A DNA stretch of 64,000 nucleotides from contig NZ_BJNT01000006.1 of NCBI RefSeq assembly GCF_006539825.1, forward strand, positions 62,001-126,000, in the 5' to 3' direction. The position numbers and the translations under genes were made by a program. The notes below the pieces were generated by a model. That model was not told the origin of the DNA. It saw only the letters and a program-made list of their open reading frames with translations, and ran no database searches. This DNA is from Corynebacterium variabile. GTDB taxonomy: Bacteria; Actinomycetota; Actinomycetes; Mycobacteriales; Mycobacteriaceae. Of this stretch, positions 1 to 10,953 are shown in pieces (the stretch's first letter is position 1; each line of letters starts with the position of its first letter).

Positions 1-1124
1 GCCGGGATGATGCCCTCGGTACGGGTCAGCAGCCGGAACGCGTCCATCGCCTCGGTGTCGGTGACCGGCAGATACTCCGCCCGGCCGATGTTCGCGAGGA
101 AGGAGTGCTCCGGACCGACGCCCGGGTAGTCCAGACCGGCGGAGATCGAGTGGGACTCGATGATCTGGCCGTCCTCGTTCTGCATCAGGGCGGCGAAAGA
201 GCCCTGGAAGACACCCTCGGACCCGACGGTGATCGGGGCGGCGTGACGACCGGTCTCCACACCGTCACCGCCGGCCTCGGCGCCGAGCAGGGCGACGGAT
301 TCGTCGTCGATGAAGCGGTGGAAGAGACCGATGGCGTTCGAGCCGCCACCGACGCAGGCCAGCACGGCGTCCGGCAGGCGTCCCTCGGCGGCGAGGATCT
401 GCTCACGGGCCTCGACACCGATGACGCGCTGCAGGTCACGGACCATCTCCGGGAAGGGGTGCGGGCCGGCGGCGGTACCGAAGGCGTAGTAGGTGTCCTC
501 GGCGTGGGAGACCCAGAAACGCATGGCCTCGTTGATGGCGTCCTTCAGCGTCGCGGACCCCGCGGTGACCTCGACGACCTCCGCGCCGAGCAGTCGCATC
601 CGGGCGATGTTGAGGGCCTGACGCTTCGCGTCGACCTCGCCCATGTAGATCCGGCAGTTCAGCCCCAACAGGGCACACGCGGTGGCCGTGGCGACACCGT
701 GCTGGCCGGCACCGGTCTCGGCGATGACGTTGTCCTTGCCCATCCGCTTGGCGAGCAGGACCTGGCCCAGGACGTTGTTGATCTTGTGCGAGCCGGTGTG
801 ATTCAGGTCCTCGCGCTTGAAGTAGACCTTCGCCCCTACGGCTTTCGAGAAGTTCGGGCCGTAGTACAGCGGGGACGGCCGACCGGTGTAGTTCCGGTGC
901 AGGTCGTCGAGGGTCTCCAGGAAGTTCGGGTCGACCCGGGCCTTACCCCAGGCGTCCTCGATCTCGGTGACGACGGCCATGAGGGCCTCGGGGATGTAGC
1001 GCCCGCCGTAGTCCCCCCAGTGGCCGCGCTCGTCGGCGTCATGGGCGGTGGGGGTCGCGATGACCTCACCGGCAGTGGGGAGACCCAGGGGGTTCTTCGC
1101 GGATTCAGTACTGGGAGTGCTCAC
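1..1124 (-). CDS. trpB: Tryptophan synthase beta chain (3' end beyond window)
   Basis: TrpB joins indole to L-serine with PLP to make L-tryptophan, working in an alpha2-beta2 complex with TrpA. About 374 residues are visible, and the C-terminus lies beyond the left edge. The PLP-lysine motif HTGSHKINN sits near positions 775-800, and the phosphate-binding [10 protein letters not shown] motif follows further along the protein. The start is the GTG at 1124 ([13 protein letters not shown]), 39 bases after the trpC stop. It is the last trp gene visible in the joined his-trp operon; trpA is expected just outside. The family assignment is certain; only the exact start is inferred. Confidence 0.96.
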   Translation of the reverse strand, partial: MSTPSTESAKNPLGLPTAGEVIATPTAHDADERGHWGDYGGRYIPEALMAVVTEIEDAWGKARVDPNFLETLDDLHRNYTGRPSPLYYGPNFSKAVGAKVYFKREDLNHTGSHKINNVLGQVLLAKRMGKDNVIAETGAGQHGVATATACALLGLNCRIYMGEVDAKRQALNIARMRLLGAEVVEVTAGSATLKDAINEAMRFWVSHAEDTYYAFGTAAGPHPFPEMVRDLQRVIGVEAREQILAAEGRLPDAVLACVGGGSNAIGLFHRFIDDESVALLGAEAGGDGVETGRHAAPITVGSEGVFQGSFAALMQNEDGQIIESHSISAGLDYPGVGPEHSFLANIGRAEYLPVTDTEAMDAFRLLTRTEGIIP

Positions 1125-1163
1125 GGGGTCCGACTGTACCCTGCGACACCCACGTGCCTTCTG

Positions 1164-1967
1164 TCAGGCGCGCGGGAACGCAGGGTGCTGGCCGGCGGCC
1201 ACCAGCGACCGGCAGGCCTGGCCCGGGTTCGGAGAGGTGACCAGACCTTCGCCGACGAGGATGGCGTCCGCCCCGCCCGCGGCATAGGTCTGCAGATCGG
1301 TCTTGGACTTCACACCGGACTCGGCGACCTTCACGATCCCTTCGGGGATGACCGGGGCGATCCTGCTGAACACGCCCGTGTCGACCTCGAGGGTCTTGAG
1401 GTTGCGGGCGTTGACGCCGATGACCTTCGCGCCCACGGCGACGGCCCGCTCCGCCTCCTCGACGGTGTGGACCTCGACCAGGGCGGTCATGCCCAGGGAT
1501 TCGGTGCGGTCCAGCAGAGCGGCGAGCTGGTCCTGTTCCAGGGCGGCGACGATGAGCAGGATGACGTCCGCACCGTGCGCCCTGGCCTCATGGATCTGGT
1601 ACGGGGTGGTGGTGAAGTCCTTGCGCAGCAGGGGGATGTTCACATTGGCGCGGACCTTGTCGAAGTCCGCCAGGGACCCGTGGAACCGTCGCTGCTCGGT
1701 GAGGCAGCTGATCACCGCGGCACCGTTGGCCTCGTAGGCCTTGGCCAGCACCTCCGGCTCCGGGATCTCCGCCAGATGCCCCTTCGAAGGGCTCGCGCGC
1801 TTGACCTCGGCGATGACACTGACGGAGGGGGCGGAGAGGGCGGCGAGGGCGTCCAGGGGAGCCGGGGCGTCCAGGGCACGGGCCTTGATCTCGGAGAGGG
1901 GGACCTCGGCCTCGCGGCGGGCGGTGTCCTCCAGGACACCGGCAATGATCTCGTCGAGCACAGTCAT
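1164..1967 (-). CDS. trpC: Indole-3-glycerol phosphate synthase
   Basis: TrpC closes the ring of CdRP to form indole-3-glycerol phosphate in tryptophan synthesis. It is a 267-residue TIM barrel of normal monofunctional length, with no TrpF domain fused. Visible family motifs are [13 protein letters not shown] near the N-terminus, LLRKDF, and the C-terminal KVAESGV and ILVGEGLV phosphate-binding loops. The ATG at 1967 ([10 protein letters not shown]) is chosen over an in-frame upstream codon that abuts the previous stop, because the family begins at this methionine. It lies 33 bases after the TIGR02234 gene and is read in the his-trp operon. Confidence 0.95.
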   Translation of the reverse strand: MTVLDEIIAGVLEDTARREAEVPLSEIKARALDAPAPLDALAALSAPSVSVIAEVKRASPSKGHLAEIPEPEVLAKAYEANGAAVISCLTEQRRFHGSLADFDKVRANVNIPLLRKDFTTTPYQIHEARAHGADVILLIVAALEQDQLAALLDRTESLGMTALVEVHTVEEAERAVAVGAKVIGVNARNLKTLEVDTGVFSRIAPVIPEGIVKVAESGVKSKTDLQTYAAGGADAILVGEGLVTSPNPGQACRSLVAAGQHPAFPRA

Positions 1968-2000
1968 GGCGTTATCGTAACCGCCCGTGACGCCCGCCAT

Positions 2001-2708
2001 TCAATCAGGCCGCTTGTCGGACTCTTCGCGGTCCGTCGGGTCCACACCCGCGTCGAGCGCGTCCCACAGGACGCGTCCGGAGCCGGGCTCCTCGTTGAGG
2101 TCCTCGAGGACGCCCTCACGGCGCGCCTCAGGGGTCTCGTAGCGGCTGTGACCCTGCCGTGCCTCCCCCGGCTTCATCGCCAGCAGGACGCCACCCACCA
2201 CACCGCACGCCGCAGCCAGCAGCGCCAGGACCACGGGGAAGGTGTGGACTGAGGCGTCGACGACCGTCGCCCAGTCGGAGATCTGCACCGGGTCGGTCGA
2301 CTTCTGCGTCGCCGCGCCGGTGGTGAGCAGCTGCTGGGCACGGTCCAGGTCCGGGTCGCCGCCGAGCAGCATCACCGCGGCGAACCCTGCGATCGCGGCG
2401 AGCGCCGCACTGATCCCGCCGAGGACGCGACGGGCCATCGGGGCCAGCGCGAACGACAGGATCATCGCGGCGAGCATGGCCAACGCCAGCGGGGTACCCG
2501 CGGCGTCCCACACCCGGCCGATGATCTGCTCGGTGGACTCACCGGTCTTGTCGTCGACGACGGACGCCGTCAGCCAGGTCATCTGACCTGTGCCCCACAG
2601 CCCCGCCGCGCTGAGCAGGGTGAGGACCAGGGCGAGGTTGCGTCCGTTGAGCCGCTTCTTCACGGCCTTCGTCGCGGTGTCCTTCACGGTGTCTTTCGCG
2701 GGCGTCAC
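2001..2708 (-). CDS. Trp-operon-associated membrane protein (TIGR02234-like)
   Basis: This is a 235-residue membrane protein with about four hydrophobic segments: [14 protein letters not shown] near the N-terminus, [32 protein letters not shown], and [20 protein letters not shown] before a charged cytoplasmic tail. Its place between trpE and trpC and its pattern fit the actinobacterial family of Trp-biosynthesis-associated membrane proteins. Its biochemical role is not established, and a link to tryptophan or its precursors is inferred from position only. The GTG start at 2708 overlaps the trpE stop by four bases (GTGA), so the two are probably translationally coupled. Confidence 0.85.
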   Translation of the reverse strand: MTPAKDTVKDTATKAVKKRLNGRNLALVLTLLSAAGLWGTGQMTWLTASVVDDKTGESTEQIIGRVWDAAGTPLALAMLAAMILSFALAPMARRVLGGISAALAAIAGFAAVMLLGGDPDLDRAQQLLTTGAATQKSTDPVQISDWATVVDASVHTFPVVLALLAAACGVVGGVLLAMKPGEARQGHSRYETPEARREGVLEDLNEEPGSGRVLWDALDAGVDPTDREESDKRPD

Positions 2709-4252
2709 TCTGCCACCCCCACCGGTCGGACGGTCTCGGCCGCGGCAACCGCACGCAACACCGCCAGGGCCTTGTTCCTGGTCTCGGTGTCCTCGGCTTC
2801 CGGATCGGAGTCGGCGACAATGCCGCCACCGGCCTGGACGAAGACGGTGCCGTCCTTGTAGAGACCGGTGCGGATGGCGATGGCCTGGTCGGTGTTACCG
2901 GAGAAGTCGAAGTAGCCGACGGTGCCACCGTAGACACCACGGCGGGTGTCCTCCAGCTCGTCGATGATCGCCAGTGCCGAAGGCTTCGGCGCACCGGACA
3001 GCGTGCCGGCCGGGAAGGTCGCGGCGAAGGCGTCGAGGGCGGTCTTCCCCTCGGCGAGGCGCCCCGAGACACCCGAGACCAGGTGCATGATCGCGGAGTA
3101 CTTCTCGACGTGCCGGAAGTCGTGGACGGCGACCGTACCGGGCTCGCACACCCGGCCGAGGTCGTTGCGTCCCAGGTCGACGAGCATGAGGTGCTCGGAG
3201 TTCTCCTTCTCGTCGGCGAGCAGCTCCTTCTCGAGCAGCTCGTCCTCCTCGAAGGTCGCACCACGTGGACGCGAACCGGCGATCGGGAAGGTCGTGACCC
3301 GGCCGTCCTCGACCTGGACCAGTGACTCCGGCGAGGAGCCGATGATCTGGAAGGCGGTTCCGGAGAAGTCGTCGGTGGGCACGTTCAGCAGGAACATGTA
3401 CGGGCTGGGGTTGGACACCCGCAGCATCCGGTAGATGTCGGTGCCGGGGACCTGCGTGTCCATCTCGAAGCGCTGCGAGAGCACGATCTGGAAGGCGTCT
3501 CCGGCACGGATGTGCTCCTTGCACAGTCCGATGCGACGGATGTGCTCCTCCTTGGTGCGCTGGCGCCGCGGCTCCGGTGCCGGGGTGGAGAAGGTCACCG
3601 CGGGCAGCGTCGACGGGGTGGCCAGGCGACGCTCCATCTCGTCGATGCGCTCGACCGCGCCTGCATAGGCCTCGTCGATCCGCTCGTCGGAGCCGTCCCA
3701 GTTCACCACGTTGGCGATGAGCCAGACGGTGCCCTCGTGGTGGTCGACCACGGCCACATTGTCGACCAGCATCTGGACCATGTCCGGGACCTGCAGGTCG
3801 TTGTCGCAGGTGTCCGGCAGGTCCTCGATGTAGCGGACCATGTCGTGGCCCATGTATCCGACCAGGCCGGAGCTCAGGGTCGGCAGTCCGGGCAGTGGCT
3901 CGGTGTGCAGCACCTCCAGTGCATGGCGCACCGCCTCGACGGGATCGGTGGGACCGTCGACGAGGTCGTCCGGTGCCGCACCGGTCCAGTGCGCCTCACC
4001 GTCACGGGCGACGAGGGCGCAGCGCGCACCGGTGCCGATGAAGGAGTGGCGTGACCAGGACTGCCCGGGGGCCGCGGACTCGAACAGGAAGGTGCCTGGC
4101 CGGTCGGCGGCGAGTTTGGTGTAGGCGCTCAGCGCGCTCTCCCCGTCGGCGAGGACCTTCTTGACGACGGGGACGACGCGGTGACGTGCGCCCAGTCGAC
4201 GGAAGGTCTCCAGCGACGTGATCTGGTACGGGTCGGACTCAGCAGTAGTCAT
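2705..4252 (-). CDS. trpE: Anthranilate synthase component I
   Basis: TrpE converts chorismate to anthranilate, using ammonia delivered by a separate glutamine amidotransferase (TrpG) that is not in this window. The protein has 515 residues. The N-terminal domain carries LFES (residues 56-59), a variant of the LLES tryptophan-feedback motif, so allosteric inhibition is likely. The catalytic domain shows [20 protein letters not shown] and [11 protein letters not shown]. The start is the ATG at 4252 ([10 protein letters not shown]); a GTG one codon upstream is possible. It begins only 11 bases after hisI, which places trp genes directly in the his transcription unit. It ends in a GTGA overlap with the membrane-protein gene. 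Confidence 0.96.
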   Translation of the reverse strand: MTTAESDPYQITSLETFRRLGARHRVVPVVKKVLADGESALSAYTKLAADRPGTFLFESAAPGQSWSRHSFIGTGARCALVARDGEAHWTGAAPDDLVDGPTDPVEAVRHALEVLHTEPLPGLPTLSSGLVGYMGHDMVRYIEDLPDTCDNDLQVPDMVQMLVDNVAVVDHHEGTVWLIANVVNWDGSDERIDEAYAGAVERIDEMERRLATPSTLPAVTFSTPAPEPRRQRTKEEHIRRIGLCKEHIRAGDAFQIVLSQRFEMDTQVPGTDIYRMLRVSNPSPYMFLLNVPTDDFSGTAFQIIGSSPESLVQVEDGRVTTFPIAGSRPRGATFEEDELLEKELLADEKENSEHLMLVDLGRNDLGRVCEPGTVAVHDFRHVEKYSAIMHLVSGVSGRLAEGKTALDAFAATFPAGTLSGAPKPSALAIIDELEDTRRGVYGGTVGYFDFSGNTDQAIAIRTGLYKDGTVFVQAGGGIVADSDPEAEDTETRNKALAVLRAVAAAETVRPVGVAE

Positions 4253-4263
4253 CACGGACGATC

Positions 4264-4629
4264 CTAGGCCAGACGGTCGGCGTCGAAACAGGTGTGGTCC
4301 CCGGTGTGGCACGCGCCACCGGTCTGGTCGACCTTCACCAGGAGGGTGTCGCCGTCGCAGTCGAGGCGGACCTCGTGGACGTACTGGGTGTGCCCGGAGG
4401 TCTCCCCCTTGACCCAGTACTCGCCCCGCGACCGGGACCAGTAGGTGCCCTTGCGGGTGGCGATGGTGTGGGCCAGGGCGTGGTCGTCCATCCAGGCGAG
4501 CATGAGCACCTCGCCGGTGGTGTTCTCCTGGACGACGGCCGGCACCAGGCCGGCGTCATTGCGCTTGAGCCGCCCGGCGACGGCCGGGTCGAGATCGTAG
4601 GATGCGGGGTCGCTGCGGGTGTCGCTCAT
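4264..4629 (-). CDS. hisI: Phosphoribosyl-AMP cyclohydrolase
   Basis: HisI hydrolyses the adenine ring of phosphoribosyl-AMP, the third step of histidine synthesis. It is a 121-residue monofunctional form without the HisE domain. The metal-binding and catalytic segments are present: [35 protein letters not shown] and [10 protein letters not shown], with the cysteines expected to bind zinc. The ATG at 4629 overlaps the hisF stop (ATGA). The next gene is trpE, 11 bases away. HisE and HisG are not in the window. Confidence 0.96.
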   Translation of the reverse strand: MSDTRSDPASYDLDPAVAGRLKRNDAGLVPAVVQENTTGEVLMLAWMDDHALAHTIATRKGTYWSRSRGEYWVKGETSGHTQYVHEVRLDCDGDTLLVKVDQTGGACHTGDHTCFDADRLA

Positions 4630-5402
4630 CGCCGGACCTCGATTCCGGCGCCCGCCATGGCGTCCTTGACCTCGCCGATGGCGACGTCGCCGAAGTGGAA
4701 GATGGACGCCGCGAGCACGGCGTCCGCCCCGGCCTCGACCGCGGGCGGGAAGTCGGCGGCCTTTCCGGCGCCGCCGGAGGCGATGACCGGGATGGAGACG
4801 ACCTCACGGACCGCCCTGATGAGCTCCAGGTCGAAGCCGTCGCGGGTGCCGTCGCCGTCCATCGAGTTCAGCAGGATCTCGCCGACCCCGAGCTCCTCAC
4901 CGGTGCGGGCCCACTCGATGGCGTCGAGTCCGGCGGAACGGGTACCGCCGTGGGTGGTGACCTCGAAACCGGAGGGCTGCGGGTCACCTCCCTCGGGCAC
5001 GCGGCGGGCGTCGACGGAGAGCACGATGCACTGGGCACCGAAGCGTCCGGAGAGCTCGCGCAGCAGCTCGGGACGGTGGATGGCTGAGGTGTTCACGGAG
5101 ACCTTGTCGGCACCGGCGCGCAGCAGCTGGTCGACGTCGTCCTCGGACCGGACGCCGCCACCGACGGTGAGCGGGATGAACACCTGGTCGGCGGTGCGGC
5201 GTACCACGTCGAGCATGGTGCCACGGCCGTCCTTGGACGCCGAGACGTCGAGGAAGGTCAGTTCATCGGCCCCTTCGGCGTCGTAACGGGCGGCGAGTTC
5301 GACGGGGTCACCGGCATCCCGCAGGTTCTCGAAATTGACCCCCTTGACGACGCGACCGTTGTCGACGTCGAGACAGGGGATGACACGGACAGCGACACTC
5401 AT
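4626..5402 (-). CDS. hisF: Imidazole glycerol phosphate synthase cyclase subunit
   Basis: HisF is the cyclase half of IGP synthase. It combines PRFAR with ammonia channelled from HisH to give imidazole glycerol phosphate and AICAR. It is a 258-residue TIM barrel of usual size. The catalytic aspartates are in [15 protein letters not shown] at the N-terminus and in VLSVDARR in mid-protein. The phosphate loops [10 protein letters not shown] and [11 protein letters not shown] are also clear. Its start overlaps the end of impA by four bases (ATGA), and its end overlaps hisI, giving a tightly coupled impA-hisF-hisI trio. Confidence 0.97.
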   Translation of the reverse strand: MSVAVRVIPCLDVDNGRVVKGVNFENLRDAGDPVELAARYDAEGADELTFLDVSASKDGRGTMLDVVRRTADQVFIPLTVGGGVRSEDDVDQLLRAGADKVSVNTSAIHRPELLRELSGRFGAQCIVLSVDARRVPEGGDPQPSGFEVTTHGGTRSAGLDAIEWARTGEELGVGEILLNSMDGDGTRDGFDLELIRAVREVVSIPVIASGGAGKAADFPPAVEAGADAVLAASIFHFGDVAIGEVKDAMAGAGIEVRR

Positions 5403-6424
5403 CGGATTCCTCCACGGTCCTTGACGTCCTGGGCATTGCGGGCGGCGGTGCCGATCGGCACTGACTGGATGTGCCGGATCAGATTGGCGTGCACCTCCGT
5501 TTCACCGGCGACGATGCCGGAGACGCCCGGGACCCAGCGGTTTCCGGCGAAATCGGTGACCACTCCCCCGTTCTCACGGATCATGAGGATGCCGGCGCAG
5601 TTGTCCCAGAGGTTGGGACTGAAGGTCACGGTGCCGCCGAAGACGCCGGCGGCGGTGAAGGCCAGGTCGATGCCGCAGGAGCCGGAGACGCGCATGCGCG
5701 GGTAGGTCCGGCCGATGGCGTTGAGCATGTCCTGCCGGTAGGACACCGGCAGGTTGCCGCGGCGCTGGGACAGAATGGAGCCGAAGCCGATCTGGGTGAT
5801 CGCCGGGTCCGAGGGCGGCATCCGGCGGGCGGGGTGACCGTCGACGAACAGGCCGTGGCCCTTGCGGGCGGTGATCCGGCGGCCGAGCAGTGGCATCTCG
5901 CACACCGCGACGACGGCCTCGCCCTTGTGGACCAGTGACACGAGGATGCAGCAGAACGGGTTGCCGACGGCGTAGTTCGCGGTGCCGTCGATCGGGTCGA
6001 CGACCCAGCAGGTCTCCGGCAGTTCGTGGAGACCCGGGTTCGACGGCCCCTTGGGCGGCTTGCTCTGCGGGCCGTCGAATTCATCGGCGTACTCGTCGTT
6101 GGGGTTGATCTCGACCTGCTCGCCGGGACGGACCACGCCGTATTCCTCACCATGGACCGGCATTCCGGTGTAGCGCGTGAGCAGGGTGCGCAGCTGGCGC
6201 TCGACGGAGAGGTCGGCTTCGGTGGCGAAGTCACCGGGGCTCTTCATCACCGCCGGGTCGGCACCGACAGCGGCGGTGAAGGTCGCCTCCGCCTCGTCGA
6301 CGGCGGCCTCGGCGATGGCGAGGAGGGCACGGGTGTCGATCTCGTCGTCGACGAGGTTGACGTCACGGATCTCCGGGGCGTCGTCCGCTCCGGTGGAGAA
6401 CCGGTCCTCGGATGAGTCGGTCAT
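5399..6424 (-). CDS. impA: Inositol monophosphatase-family phosphatase of the his operon
   Basis: This is a 341-residue Mg-dependent, lithium-sensitive-type phosphatase of the inositol monophosphatase superfamily. The three metal-site motifs are present: [19 protein letters not shown] and [17 protein letters not shown]. In Mycobacteriales an IMPase-family gene called impA sits at this exact place in the his cluster. Its substrate is uncertain: histidinol phosphate is suggested by the location, but corynebacteria can carry a separate histidinol-phosphatase gene (hisN) elsewhere. The ATG at 6424 ([10 protein letters not shown]) is used because upstream in-frame sequence runs into hisA. It is four bases after hisA and overlaps hisF. 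Confidence 0.9.
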   Translation of the reverse strand: MTDSSEDRFSTGADDAPEIRDVNLVDDEIDTRALLAIAEAAVDEAEATFTAAVGADPAVMKSPGDFATEADLSVERQLRTLLTRYTGMPVHGEEYGVVRPGEQVEINPNDEYADEFDGPQSKPPKGPSNPGLHELPETCWVVDPIDGTANYAVGNPFCCILVSLVHKGEAVVAVCEMPLLGRRITARKGHGLFVDGHPARRMPPSDPAITQIGFGSILSQRRGNLPVSYRQDMLNAIGRTYPRMRVSGSCGIDLAFTAAGVFGGTVTFSPNLWDNCAGILMIRENGGVVTDFAGNRWVPGVSGIVAGETEVHANLIRHIQSVPIGTAARNAQDVKDRGGIR

Positions 6425-6428
6425 AAAA

Positions 6429-7190
6429 TCACTCCTGTCCGTCTGTGGGGACGGCCTCGCCGCGAGCCACGGCGAGAGCCTGTTCGAGGGTGAACTTGCC
6501 GGCGTAGAGCGCCTTGCCGACGATGGCGGAATCCACCCCGTCGGTGACGGCCTCCGCGAGGGCGGCGATGTCGTCGAGGCTCGAGATGCCGCCGGAGGCG
6601 ACGACCGGGGCGGAGGTCGCGGCGGCGACCTCACGCAGCAGGTCGATGTTCGGACCGGAGAGCATGCCGTCGCGGGAGACGTCGGTCACCACGAAGCGGG
6701 AGCAGCCCTGGGCGTCGAGCCGCTCGAGGACCTCCCAGAGATCGCCGCCGTCGGAGACCCAGCCACGGCCGCGCAGCCGCCACTCGCCGTCGATCTGGCG
6801 GGTGTCGAGGCCGATGGCCACGCGGTCGCCGTACTCGCCGATGATGCGCTCGCACCAGTCCGGGTTCTCCAGGGCGGCGGTGCCGATGTTCACGCGGCGG
6901 CAGCCGGTGGACAGCGCGCGGACCAGCGACTCGTCGTCGCGGATACCGCCGGAGAGCTCGACGTTGACGTCGAGCCGGCTGATGACCTCGTGGAGCTGGT
7001 CGAAGTTGGAGCCGGTCCCGAAGGCGGCGTCCAGGTCGACGAGATGGACCCACTCTGATCCCGCGTTCTGCCAGGCCAGTGCGGCGTCCAGCGGGGCACC
7101 GTAGCTGGTCTCGGAACCGGAGGCTCCCTGGACGAGGCGGACAGCCTGACCGTCGCGGACGTCGACGGCGGGGAGCAGGGTGAGAGTCAT
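6429..7190 (-). CDS. hisA: ProFAR isomerase HisA, possibly bifunctional PriA (HisA/TrpF)
   Basis: HisA isomerises ProFAR to PRFAR in histidine synthesis. In many actinobacteria the same barrel (PriA) also does the TrpF step. The protein is a 253-residue TIM barrel with catalytic aspartates in [18 protein letters not shown] and VVTDVSRDG. The RLRGRGW segment that holds the substrate-switching Arg and Trp of mycobacterial PriA is intact, and overall it resembles PriA closely. With trpE, trpC and trpB in the same operon and no trpF in view, dual function is plausible but unproven. It starts 91 bases after hisH. Confidence 0.94.
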   Translation of the reverse strand: MTLTLLPAVDVRDGQAVRLVQGASGSETSYGAPLDAALAWQNAGSEWVHLVDLDAAFGTGSNFDQLHEVISRLDVNVELSGGIRDDESLVRALSTGCRRVNIGTAALENPDWCERIIGEYGDRVAIGLDTRQIDGEWRLRGRGWVSDGGDLWEVLERLDAQGCSRFVVTDVSRDGMLSGPNIDLLREVAAATSAPVVASGGISSLDDIAALAEAVTDGVDSAIVGKALYAGKFTLEQALAVARGEAVPTDGQE

Positions 7191-7231
7191 GTGAACATCC
7201 TATCGCGCAGGTGGACGGCCTCGGCCGTATC

Positions 7232-7250
7232 GTGGGATCGATTATCCCAC
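7232..7250. promoter_or_regulatory. Inverted repeat in the hisH-hisA gap
   Basis: A perfect 7-bp inverted repeat, GTGGGAT-cgatt-ATCCCAC, lies in the only sizeable gap (91 bases) inside the his-trp operon. It could be an operator, an RNA hairpin that tunes hisA expression, or chance. There is no U-tract after it in the direction of transcription, so it is not a classical terminator. Confidence 0.4.
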
Positions 7251-7281
7251 AGTGTGGTTTGTCGTGGGTTCAGTGGTGGTT

Positions 7282-7932
7282 CTACAGGGTGGCGAGCCAG
7301 TTGTGCAGCAGCTGCGCCCCGGCCTCACCGGACTTCTCCGGGTGGAACTGGGTCGCCCACAGCGGTCCGTTCTCCACCGCGGCGACGAACCGGCAGTCCT
7401 CGTGCTGTGCCCAGGTGACCTTGGGTGCCTCGGTGCGACCGTCGGTGACCAGCTCCCAGTTCCGGGCGGCGTAGGAGTGCACGAAGTAGTACCGCTCCGC
7501 CGGATCCGCCCCGGCGAACAGTCCGCTACCGTCCGCGGCCTCGAGGGTGTTCCACCCCATGTGCGGCAGCACGGACGCCTCCAGCTTCGTCACCGACCCG
7601 GGCCACTGACCGCAGCCCTCGGTGCCGGGGCCGTCACCGTCGGATCCCTCCACGCCGTAGTCGAAGAGGATCTGCATACCGACACAGATGCCGAAGACGG
7701 GGCGTCCTCCCGACAGGCGGATGTCGATCATCCGGTCACCGTGGACAGCGCGCAGGCCGGTCATGCAGGCACCGAAGTTCCCGACGCCGGGGACCAGCAG
7801 CCCGTCGGCGTTGAGCACCGTGTCCGGGTCGGCGGTGACGGTCACCTCCGCCCCCACATGCTCCAGCGCCCGCTGGGCGGATCGGAGGTTACCGGAACCG
7901 TAGTCGAGCAGTGCGACGCGAGGAGTTGCCAT
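7282..7932 (-). CDS. hisH: Imidazole glycerol phosphate synthase glutaminase subunit
   Basis: HisH is a class I glutamine amidotransferase that supplies ammonia to HisF. It has 216 residues. The catalytic cysteine is in [15 protein letters not shown] and the His/Glu pair is in [10 protein letters not shown]; the oxyanion-type glycine motif LVPGVGNFG is also present. The ATG at 7932 gives the family-standard N-terminus ([18 protein letters not shown]). It lies 27 bases after the MFS gene and 91 bases before hisA. Subunit partner HisF is encoded three genes downstream. Confidence 0.96.
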   Translation of the reverse strand: MATPRVALLDYGSGNLRSAQRALEHVGAEVTVTADPDTVLNADGLLVPGVGNFGACMTGLRAVHGDRMIDIRLSGGRPVFGICVGMQILFDYGVEGSDGDGPGTEGCGQWPGSVTKLEASVLPHMGWNTLEAADGSGLFAGADPAERYYFVHSYAARNWELVTDGRTEAPKVTWAQHEDCRFVAAVENGPLWATQFHPEKSGEAGAQLLHNWLATL

Positions 7933-7959
7933 GACCGCAGATTCTAGCGTGCAGACCCG

Positions 7960-9228
7960 TCAGCCACGCGGGCGGCGTCCGGTTGGGGAGTCTGCCGTGA
8001 GACGACGCAGCCGGGTACGGATGTTCCCGTGCTCGACGACCCGGTGACGCCCCAGCCACCGGTCCCCCGCCAGCGTGGCCGTACCGAACCCGACCAGCCC
8101 GGCACCGGCGAGGAACACCCCGCCGTAGCCGCTGGAGGACGCCACGACGCCGAGCACCGCGGAACCTGCACCGGTACCCGAGTCAAAGGACATGTTCCAG
8201 GTGGCGGACGCCTCGGAGAGCCGCTCCTTCGGCATCCGGGCGAACATCATCAGCAGGGTCTCGGACTGGACCCCGCCGAACCCCAGACCGAACAAGGCCG
8301 CGGACCCGAGGGCACCGGCCACCAGGGCCGCGCCGGACGGGGCGCTGTGGATGACCGACGCCATGGCGAGCATGCCGCCGACAGCGCACAGGGACGCCCA
8401 GACGACGAGCCGGCCCGGCTCCCCGATCCGGTCCGCCCACCAGCCGGAGATGACACGACCGAGGATCTGGGCCGCGCCGGTGACCGCCAGCGCGAACCCG
8501 GCCACGGTGGCGGCCGCCGCCGGGTCGATGCCGTCGACGGCGGGGGCGGTGAACGAGGACAGGGCGCCGAAGCCCATCGCACCGGTGCACAGGCCGACGA
8601 CCGGTACCAGGGCGAGCTTCCACAACGGGGCGTGGGTGCCGCGCTGCCGGACCTCGTGCCCCGTCGGTTCAGCTTTCAGTGACGGGACGCCGAGCGCACC
8701 GAGGGCGCCGACCACCCCGCAGACGACGGCGATGAGGAAGACACTGTCACCGGCACGGGTGTAGAGCGTGAGCCCGATACTGAAGCCGAGGATCTCGCCG
8801 ACGCCGATCGCCGCACCGAAGAAGGCGTTCGCCCGACCGAGCTGCCGGGGCGGGACGAGTTCGGCGAGCAGCGCGGACTGGGCGACAGTCACCGCGCCGA
8901 AGCCGATGCCACGCACCGCGGAGACCAGCAGCACGAACCAGGCGCCGCCGTCGATGAGGTAGAACGCGGAGGGCACGCCGAGCAGCACGGCCGCGGCGAT
9001 CATCACCGGCACGTAGCCGACCGAGCGCAGCAGGCGCGGGACGAAGAACTGGGTGATGACGGTGGCCGCCATGAAGATGCCGGTGGACAGGCCGGCGAGC
9101 GCGTCACCGTACCCGTCGTCGAGCATAGCCACCGGGATGACCGGCAGCAGCAGGGACCAGCCGAGGAAGGCACAGAAGACGCTGAGCAGGGTCAGGGGCA
9201 GACCCTTGACCTTGAGGACGTCAATCAC
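7960..9228 (-). CDS. MFS transporter between hisB and hisH
   Basis: This is a 422-residue major facilitator with about twelve hydrophobic segments and a basic C-terminal tail ([18 protein letters not shown]). A transporter gene at this position inside the his cluster is also known from Corynebacterium, so it is a conserved guest of the operon and not a new insertion. Its substrate is unknown; export or uptake of histidine or an intermediate is only a guess from context. The GTG at 9228 overlaps the hisB stop by four bases (GTGA), arguing for translational coupling. Confidence 0.88.
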   Translation of the reverse strand: MIDVLKVKGLPLTLLSVFCAFLGWSLLLPVIPVAMLDDGYGDALAGLSTGIFMAATVITQFFVPRLLRSVGYVPVMIAAAVLLGVPSAFYLIDGGAWFVLLVSAVRGIGFGAVTVAQSALLAELVPPRQLGRANAFFGAAIGVGEILGFSIGLTLYTRAGDSVFLIAVVCGVVGALGALGVPSLKAEPTGHEVRQRGTHAPLWKLALVPVVGLCTGAMGFGALSSFTAPAVDGIDPAAAATVAGFALAVTGAAQILGRVISGWWADRIGEPGRLVVWASLCAVGGMLAMASVIHSAPSGAALVAGALGSAALFGLGFGGVQSETLLMMFARMPKERLSEASATWNMSFDSGTGAGSAVLGVVASSSGYGGVFLAGAGLVGFGTATLAGDRWLGRHRVVEHGNIRTRLRRLTADSPTGRRPRG

Positions 9229-9839
9229 AGAGTGCCCTTGGTGGACGGCACCCCTGTCACCCGCGGGTCGGACTCGGTGGCGGCACGCAGGGCACGGGCC
9301 ACCGCCTTGAACTCCGCCTCGGTGATGTGGTGGGGGTCGCGTCCGTAGAGGCAGCGCACGTGCAGGGCGATCCGGGCATTGAAGGCCAGGGTCTCGAAGA
9401 AGTGCTGGTTGATCACGGTGGCGTAGTGGCCGCCGATGACGGTGGTCAGCATGGTCTCCGGCTCGCCGGTGCCGACGTAGTAGGGGCGTCCGGAGACGTC
9501 GACGACGGCCTGGGCCAGCGTCTCGTCCATCGGGATGTAGGAGTCGGCGAAGCGGCGGATGCCCTTCTTGTCGCCGAGGGCCTGCGCGAACGCCTGGCCG
9601 AGGACGATGGCTGTGTCCTCGACAGTGTGGTGGGCGTCCACCTCGATGTCGCCGTCGGCGTGGACGGTGAGGTCGAAGCTGCCGTGTGCTCCGAAGGCGG
9701 TGAGCATGTGGTCGAAAAAGGGCAGCTTCGTGTCGATGTCGGTCGTCCCGGTGCCGTCGAGGTTGATCTCGACGGTGATGGCGGATTCCTTCGTGGTCCG
9801 CTCGATGCGGGCGATACGGTCGGCGCGTGGTGTGGTCAC
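9225..9839 (-). CDS. hisB: Imidazoleglycerol-phosphate dehydratase
   Basis: HisB dehydrates imidazole glycerol phosphate to imidazole acetol phosphate. It is the monofunctional 204-residue form, without the histidinol-phosphatase domain found in enterobacteria. The Mn-binding motifs are visible: [17 protein letters not shown] and [16 protein letters not shown]. The GTG start at 9839 overlaps the hisC stop (GTGA). Its own end overlaps the MFS gene. A separate phosphatase is therefore needed for the histidinol phosphate step, either ImpA or a gene outside the window. Confidence 0.97.
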   Translation of the reverse strand: MTTPRADRIARIERTTKESAITVEINLDGTGTTDIDTKLPFFDHMLTAFGAHGSFDLTVHADGDIEVDAHHTVEDTAIVLGQAFAQALGDKKGIRRFADSYIPMDETLAQAVVDVSGRPYYVGTGEPETMLTTVIGGHYATVINQHFFETLAFNARIALHVRCLYGRDPHHITEAEFKAVARALRAATESDPRVTGVPSTKGTL

Positions 9840-10948
9840 TTATATTCTCCGATGATCTTGTCGGCGGCGGCGAGGAAGGCGTCGTTCTCCTGCGGAAGTC
9901 CCACGGTCATGCGCAGGTGGCCGGCGACTCCCACGTCGCGGATAAGGACGTCGAGGTCGAGGAACCTGGACCACAACTCGTGGGCGTCGGCGTTGTCCGG
10001 GACGGCGAAGAAGACGAAGTTCGACTCGCTCGGCACGACCTTGTAGCCCAGGTTGGCGAGGGCCTCGACGACGCGGATCCTCTCCTCCCGCAGCTTCGCG
10101 ACGGTGGCGAGGGTCTCGTCGGCGTGGCGCAGGGCGACGGTCGACGCAGCCTGGGACAGGGTCGACAGGTGGTACGGCAGGCGAACCAGCATGACGGCCT
10201 CGATGAAGGCCGGGTCGGCGACGAAGTAGCCGAGGCGTCCTCCGGCGAAGTCGAAGGCCTTGGACATGGTGCGGGAGACGACCAGGGTCGTCGGGTACTC
10301 GGCGAGCAGTGTGGTGGCGCTGGGCTCGTCGGAGAACTCGGCGTAGGCCTCGTCGACGATGACGATGCCACCGACCGCCCGTTCCGCCTCGAGGATGCGG
10401 CGCAGGTCGGTCACCGGGGTGATCCCGCCGGTGGGGTTGTTCGGGGTGGTGACGAAGACGATGTCCGGCTTCTGCTCTGCAATGGCAGCGAGAGCCTTGT
10501 CGACGTCGATGTCGAAGTTCTCCCCGGTGCGGGGCACGTCGAGGAACTCCGTCTGCGTGCCGGAGGCGAGGATCGGGTGCATCGAGTAGCTCGGGGTGAA
10601 GCCCATGACGGACCGGCCCGGACCGCCGAAGGCCTGCAGCAGCTGCTGGAGGACCTCGTTGGACCCGTTGGCGGCCCACACCTGGTCGCGGGTGACCTCG
10701 ACGTGGGTCTGGCGCGAGACATAGGCGGCGAGCTCGTCACGCAGTTCAACGGCGTCCCGCTCGGGGTAGCGGTTCAGTGTGGTGGCCAGGCGGCGCACCT
10801 CGGTGACGAGATCCTCGACGAGGCCCTCGGACGGCGCGTAGGGGTTCTCGTTGGTGTTCAGCTGGTTGGTGACGGTGAGCTGCGGGGCACCGTAGGCGGA
10901 CTTCCCGCGCAGTTCAGGACGCAGCGGGAGATCGTTCAGATCAGTCAT
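9836..10948 (-). CDS. hisC: Histidinol-phosphate aminotransferase
   Basis: HisC is a class I/II PLP aminotransferase that converts imidazole acetol phosphate to histidinol phosphate with glutamate as donor. The 370-residue protein has the PLP-lysine in [18 protein letters not shown], the cofactor-binding ANGSNEVLQ and TTPNNPTGG motifs, and IVDEAYAEF. The ATG at 10948 ([15 protein letters not shown]) is five bases after the hisD stop. It ends in an overlap with hisB. Confidence 0.96.
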   Translation of the reverse strand: MTDLNDLPLRPELRGKSAYGAPQLTVTNQLNTNENPYAPSEGLVEDLVTEVRRLATTLNRYPERDAVELRDELAAYVSRQTHVEVTRDQVWAANGSNEVLQQLLQAFGGPGRSVMGFTPSYSMHPILASGTQTEFLDVPRTGENFDIDVDKALAAIAEQKPDIVFVTTPNNPTGGITPVTDLRRILEAERAVGGIVIVDEAYAEFSDEPSATTLLAEYPTTLVVSRTMSKAFDFAGGRLGYFVADPAFIEAVMLVRLPYHLSTLSQAASTVALRHADETLATVAKLREERIRVVEALANLGYKVVPSESNFVFFAVPDNADAHELWSRFLDLDVLIRDVGVAGHLRMTVGLPQENDAFLAAADKIIGEYK

Positions 10949-10953
10949 GGCGC

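Noticed and set aside
105..2252. A long rightward open frame opposite trpB and trpC
   Set aside because: It is the antisense shadow of two certain genes in high-GC DNA; the Val/Asp/Gly-rich translation has no family features.
7960..9228. MFS gene as a recent insertion in the his operon
   Set aside because: It overlaps hisB by four bases, has matching composition, and a transporter occurs at the same position in Corynebacterium.
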